Shown piece by piece: positions 60,925-64,000 of a stretch of DNA of 64,000 nt. The stretch spans positions 124,001 to 188,000 of the forward strand of contig LT635552.1 in NCBI GenBank assembly GCA_900120395.1, given 5' to 3'. A program made the position numbers and the translations under genes. This DNA is from Porphyromonadaceae bacterium FC4. Its GTDB lineage: Bacteria; Bacteroidota; Bacteroidia; Bacteroidales; Porphyromonadaceae. The notes under the pieces are model-generated. The model saw nothing but the letters and a program-made list of their open reading frames with translations, made no database searches and was not told the DNA's origin. Every line of letters begins with the position of its first letter. The stretch's first letter is position 1.

Positions 60925-63099
60925 ATGAGTCGGGCTAAGCGCGATAATCGAACGACCGCCCAGCTCCTACGCGAGCTGGTGCAAGCCGAGCACGACATTC
61001 CCAAGAAACAATGGCACCACGTCCTGGCTGCCCTCCGCCCCATGGTGCGGGAGCACGGCGATCATGAGCTGGCAAACCAACTGCGCACCGGTCTCGTCAT
61101 CGTCGAGGAGATCGGCTTGCGCGACAGCTCGGTACTGGCACACCTCCTCGAGCAGCCGGTGATCATGGGGTTTTACACCATCGCCGAGGCACGCAAAACG
61201 TTCGGAAACGACGTGGCGCATCTGCTCGAGTTACTTCTCCGGGTCAGTGAGCTCTACGCCACCTCACCTGTCGTCACGACCGAAAACTTCAGCCACTTCC
61301 TGCTCTCCTTTGCCGAGGACGTCCGCATCATTCTGATACTGCTGGCGCGTCGCCTCCAGTTACTTCGCGTGGCGGAGCACCATCTGGATGAGGATGCCCG
61401 GCTCAGTCTGGCGATCGAGGCCTCCTACCTCTATGCTCCTCTCGCCCACCGCTTGGGGCTCTACGGTGTCAAGAGCGAGATGGAGGACCTCTGCCTCAAG
61501 TACACCGACCGGGAAACATTCGACTACGTCAAAAACAAGCTGGCAGAGACCAAGGCGAGCCGCGATGCCTACATTGCAGCGTTCATCAAGCCGGTACGCA
61601 AGCGTCTGGACGAGGCGAAGCTCACGTACACCATCAAAGGTCGGACCAAGTCCATCTCCTCGATCCGCAATAAGCTGAAAAAGAAAAGGGTGGCGTTTGA
61701 GGAGATCTACGACCTCTTTGCCATCCGCATCGTCCTCGACAGTGCGCCGGAGGACGAGCGCGCCCAGTGCTGGCAGGTCTACTCTATCATCACCGACATG
61801 TACCGCCCCAATCCCGAGCGGCTCAAAGACTGGGTTTCCATCCCCAAGTCCAACGGCTACGAGAGCCTGCACATCACCGTCATGGGGCCGGATCAGCGCT
61901 GGGTGGAGGTGCAGATCCGTACGCAGAGGATGGACGAAGTGGCAGAAAAAGGCCTTGCCGCCCACTGGCGCTATAAGGGTATACGCTCCGAGAGCGGGCT
62001 GGATGAGTTCATGACCAGCGTGCGCAGCCTCCTGGAGAACCCCAACCAGAGTGAGGAAGAGCGGATCCAAGCCTTCAAGATGGACCTCTACGACGAGGAG
62101 ATCTACGTCTTTACCCCCAAGGGCGACCTCGTCAAGCTGCCCAAGGGAGCGACGACGCTCGACTTCGCCTACCAGATCCACACGCGGGTGGGGAGCCACA
62201 CCGTCTCTGCCAAGGTCAACGGCACCAACGTCTCCCTGCGCCACGTCCTCCAAAACGGAGACACGGTAGAGGTCATCACCTCCAAGAACCAGCAGCCCAA
62301 AGCCGACTGGCTCAACTACGTCACCACCGGTCGTGCCCGCACGAAGATCAAGGCGAGCCTCCGTGCCCAAAACGAGCAAGTCGTGCGTCTGGCTCGCGAG
62401 GAACTGGAGCGAAGACTCAAAAACCGAAAGCTCCCCTACGATGCCGGAGTCATAGGGAAGGTAGCCCGCAAGATGGGCTACAAGCAGCTCACCTCTTTTT
62501 TCCTCGACATGAGTCAGGATCGGGTCGACATCAGCGCCTTTCTCGATCGCTACCGCACAGAGATGGAGACGCCGGAGACCGATACGATGGAGCGGCTCAG
62601 TGCAGAGGACTACATCAGCCCCACCATCCCGGAGCGCATCACCCAAGAAAAGGAGGAGGTCCTCCTGATCGACAAAAACCTCTCCGGTATCGACTATCGC
62701 TTTGCCAAGTGCTGCAACCCCATCTACGGCGACAAAATCTTTGCCTTCACCTCCTCCAAGGGGATGAGCATCCACCGCATGGACTGCCCGAATGCCCAGG
62801 ACCTATTCCGCAACTACGGCTACCGAATCCTCAAGGCGGAGTGGACCGGGCAAAACAGCGGTGGCTACGAGGCGGCACTCAGAGTGGTCGGGCACGACGA
62901 CCTCTCGGTGGTCAACAACATCTCCGGGCAGATTGCCACCGAGAAAGAGGTGACCCTGCGGAGCTTCAAGGTCAACTCGGAGGACAGTCTCTTCATAGGC
63001 TACTTCTACGTCTACGTCAAGAGTCTCGGGGTGCTGACTGCGCTCATCAATAAGCTCCGAACCACCAAAGGAGTCAAAAAGGTCGAGCGGGTCGACTGA
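60925..63099 (+). CDS. relA: RelA/SpoT-family (p)ppGpp synthetase, probably synthesis only
   Basis: This 724-residue protein has the full long RSH layout: a degenerate HD hydrolase domain (about 20-180), the ppGpp synthetase domain (GRTKSISSIRNKLKKK, YDLFAIRIVLD, PKSNGYESLH, VEVQIRTQRMDEVAEKG; about 235-370), TGS (about 390-450), a conserved-cysteine region with FAKCCNPIYGD (about 590-600), and a C-terminal ACT. The HDxxED hydrolase motif is replaced: LLEQPVIM stands where LLHDVVED is expected, so hydrolysis is probably lost, as in E. coli RelA. The ATG at 60925 is 7 bases after cdaA; a longer start inside cdaA is rejected. Confidence 0.93.
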   Translation: MSRAKRDNRTTAQLLRELVQAEHDIPKKQWHHVLAALRPMVREHGDHELANQLRTGLVIVEEIGLRDSSVLAHLLEQPVIMGFYTIAEARKTFGNDVAHLLELLLRVSELYATSPVVTTENFSHFLLSFAEDVRIILILLARRLQLLRVAEHHLDEDARLSLAIEASYLYAPLAHRLGLYGVKSEMEDLCLKYTDRETFDYVKNKLAETKASRDAYIAAFIKPVRKRLDEAKLTYTIKGRTKSISSIRNKLKKKRVAFEEIYDLFAIRIVLDSAPEDERAQCWQVYSIITDMYRPNPERLKDWVSIPKSNGYESLHITVMGPDQRWVEVQIRTQRMDEVAEKGLAAHWRYKGIRSESGLDEFMTSVRSLLENPNQSEEERIQAFKMDLYDEEIYVFTPKGDLVKLPKGATTLDFAYQIHTRVGSHTVSAKVNGTNVSLRHVLQNGDTVEVITSKNQQPKADWLNYVTTGRARTKIKASLRAQNEQVVRLAREELERRLKNRKLPYDAGVIGKVARKMGYKQLTSFFLDMSQDRVDISAFLDRYRTEMETPETDTMERLSAEDYISPTIPERITQEKEEVLLIDKNLSGIDYRFAKCCNPIYGDKIFAFTSSKGMSIHRMDCPNAQDLFRNYGYRILKAEWTGQNSGGYEAALRVVGHDDLSVVNNISGQIATEKEVTLRSFKVNSEDSLFIGYFYVYVKSLGVLTALINKLRTTKGVKKVERVD

Positions 63100-63161
63100 C
63101 ACCACCCGTCCCCCAACACACCCGGACCGGCAAAAACCACATCGACACACTTGCCCGGGTA

Positions 63162-63192
63162 TTGTGCAACTGTGGCAAACATCGTAAATTTG
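63162..63192 (+). promoter_or_regulatory. Promoter for the ICMT-like gene
   Basis: TTG (63162-63164), 20 bases, then TAAATTTG (63185-63192), 50 bases before the ATG. Confidence 0.75.
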
Positions 63193-63241
63193 CGCCGCAA
63201 ATAACATCATTCACCCACTCATCAAATCAAGGAGTACACAC

Positions 63242-63763
63242 ATGCACTACATCATCATCACCTTCATCGCCTTCTTTCTCCTCCGCCTGGTCTCACTCTC
63301 CATCTCGATCCGCAACGAAAAGCGACTGAAGGAAAACGGAGCAAAGCAATACGGCAAACTCAACTCCCTCCTACTGACACTGGCGCACATCGCCTACTAC
63401 TTTGGCGCACTATACGAGGCATACATCAGAGAGGTCACCTTCAACACACTCTCCCTGGCAGGCGTCGCAATCATGACCTTTGCCTACGCCGTCCTATTCT
63501 ACGTCATCTACCAGCTAAGAGACATCTGGACCGTCAAGCTCTACATCGCCCCAAACCACCGCATCGACAGAAGCTTCCTCTTTCGCACAGTACGCCACCC
63601 CAACTACTACCTCAACATCATCCCCGAGCTCATCGGCGTAGCCCTGCTCTGCAATGCTTGGACAACCCTCTGCATCGGCCTGCCCCTGTATCTTTGCCCG
63701 CTCATCATCCGAATCCGACAAGAAGAAGCGGCCATGAAAGGACTCTGGACCACCCGCTCATAA
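63242..63763 (+). CDS. ICMT-like membrane methyltransferase (YpbQ family)
   Basis: This 173-residue membrane protein has four or five hydrophobic segments and the isoprenylcysteine carboxyl methyltransferase-like core LFRTVRHPNYYLNIIPELIG with R-H-P-N-Y-Y and a final RIRQEEAAMKGL. In bacteria such proteins often methylate lipid or small-molecule substrates; YpbQ is linked to alkylpyrone methylation, where it works next to a polyketide synthase, but none is adjacent here. It stands alone between a promoter and a family A repeat. The substrate is unknown. Confidence 0.8.
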   Translation: MHYIIITFIAFFLLRLVSLSISIRNEKRLKENGAKQYGKLNSLLLTLAHIAYYFGALYEAYIREVTFNTLSLAGVAIMTFAYAVLFYVIYQLRDIWTVKLYIAPNHRIDRSFLFRTVRHPNYYLNIIPELIGVALLCNAWTTLCIGLPLYLCPLIIRIRQEEAAMKGLWTTRS

Positions 63764-63784
63764 ACACCACTCCCCCCGACCCAA

Positions 63785-63873
63785 AAATTAGACGGATAGT
63801 AGCGAAAAGTTTCCAGTAGGAAACAAAACGATTTGACGGATAGTAGCAAAAAGTTTCCAGTAGGAAACTTTTC
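63785..63873 (+). repeat. Family A repeat, two units
   Basis: ACGGATAG boxes start at 63792 and 63836 (period 44). The second unit has a longer stem, AAAAGTTTCC/GGAAACTTTT, and could also act as a terminator. The rest of the window shows no gene. Confidence 0.9.
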
Positions 63874-64000
63874 GCCCTGTACATTGCTTGTTTGTAAACA
63901 ACCTCTTTTGCCATTTTTCACCAACACTTTTGCTCTATACGCCGAGGTATACAACCGGTGTTTTGGGACGCCCTGACCTATTAGGGCAAATCCATAAAAG

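Noticed and set aside
61360-62775. A 471-residue minus-strand frame opposite relA
   Set aside because: Antisense shadow of conserved RelA domains; no promoter or motif.

Overview
The window looks like chromosome of a Bacteroidota member, most likely order Bacteroidales and close to Porphyromonas. The evidence is a SusC/SusD pair, a TonB-dependent receptor, many intergenic promoters of the TAnnTTTG type (several with TTG or TTTG 18-20 bases upstream), a lack of Shine-Dalgarno sites before most genes, and a GC content that looks high for the order. I could not run any database search, so all family calls come from motifs and context.

Layout. 1-9900: the end of a TonB-dependent receptor, prfB (RF2) with a programmed +1 frameshift, efp, a POT peptide transporter, tRNA-Asn, rubrerythrin, purA, a YugP-type membrane zinc protease and an unknown membrane protein. 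10050-14380: a lower-GC block with a leader/terminator, a TetR regulator and two half-size ABC exporters. 14640-17000: tonB, then an HU-like protein and a small coiled-coil/lipoprotein pair. 17099-22454 (minus strand): tRNA-Ser(CGA) and a compact hemACDBL operon, which converts glutamyl-tRNA to uroporphyrinogen III. 22784-31962: a secreted GH29 alpha-L-fucosidase, then focA running directly into a YbhGFSR-like efflux system (TolC, HlyD-type adaptor, two ATPases, two permeases). 32025-40726: tRNA-Ser(TGA), rpsF-rpsR-rplI-rplY, a DUF3109 protein, pth, hslR, valS, an unknown gene and tRNA-Thr(CGT). 40804-49953: a porin on minus, greA-HIT, an M23/LysM peptidase, a beta-rich envelope protein, a PD40-NfeD-FloA operon and a nucleoside phosphorylase. 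50559-63763: a SusC-SusD-SusE-like operon and a transglutaminase-like lipoprotein on minus, then cdaA-relA and an ICMT-like methyltransferase on plus.

Nearly every long intergenic space carries repeats of two kinds. Family A is a roughly 90-bp element of two units with an exact 44-bp period; each unit is an ACGGATAG(T/A)AG box followed by the hairpin GTTTCC-AGTA-GGAAAC. I count ten two-unit copies plus one single palindromic copy, all outside genes. Family B is a mosaic of GC-rich hairpins (GACCCC..GGGGTC and GGTGC..GCACC types) in six clusters, four of them next to a family A copy. These repeats are the strongest unexplained signal in the window.

Themes. Translation and housekeeping genes dominate (RF2, EF-P, S6, S18, L9, L25, Pth, Hsp15-like, ValRS, GreA). 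Envelope functions are next: TonB, SusCD, porin, efflux, M23 peptidase, FloA. Two nucleotide second-messenger synthases, CdaA (c-di-AMP) and a RelA-type enzyme (ppGpp), lie 7 bases apart in one apparent operon.
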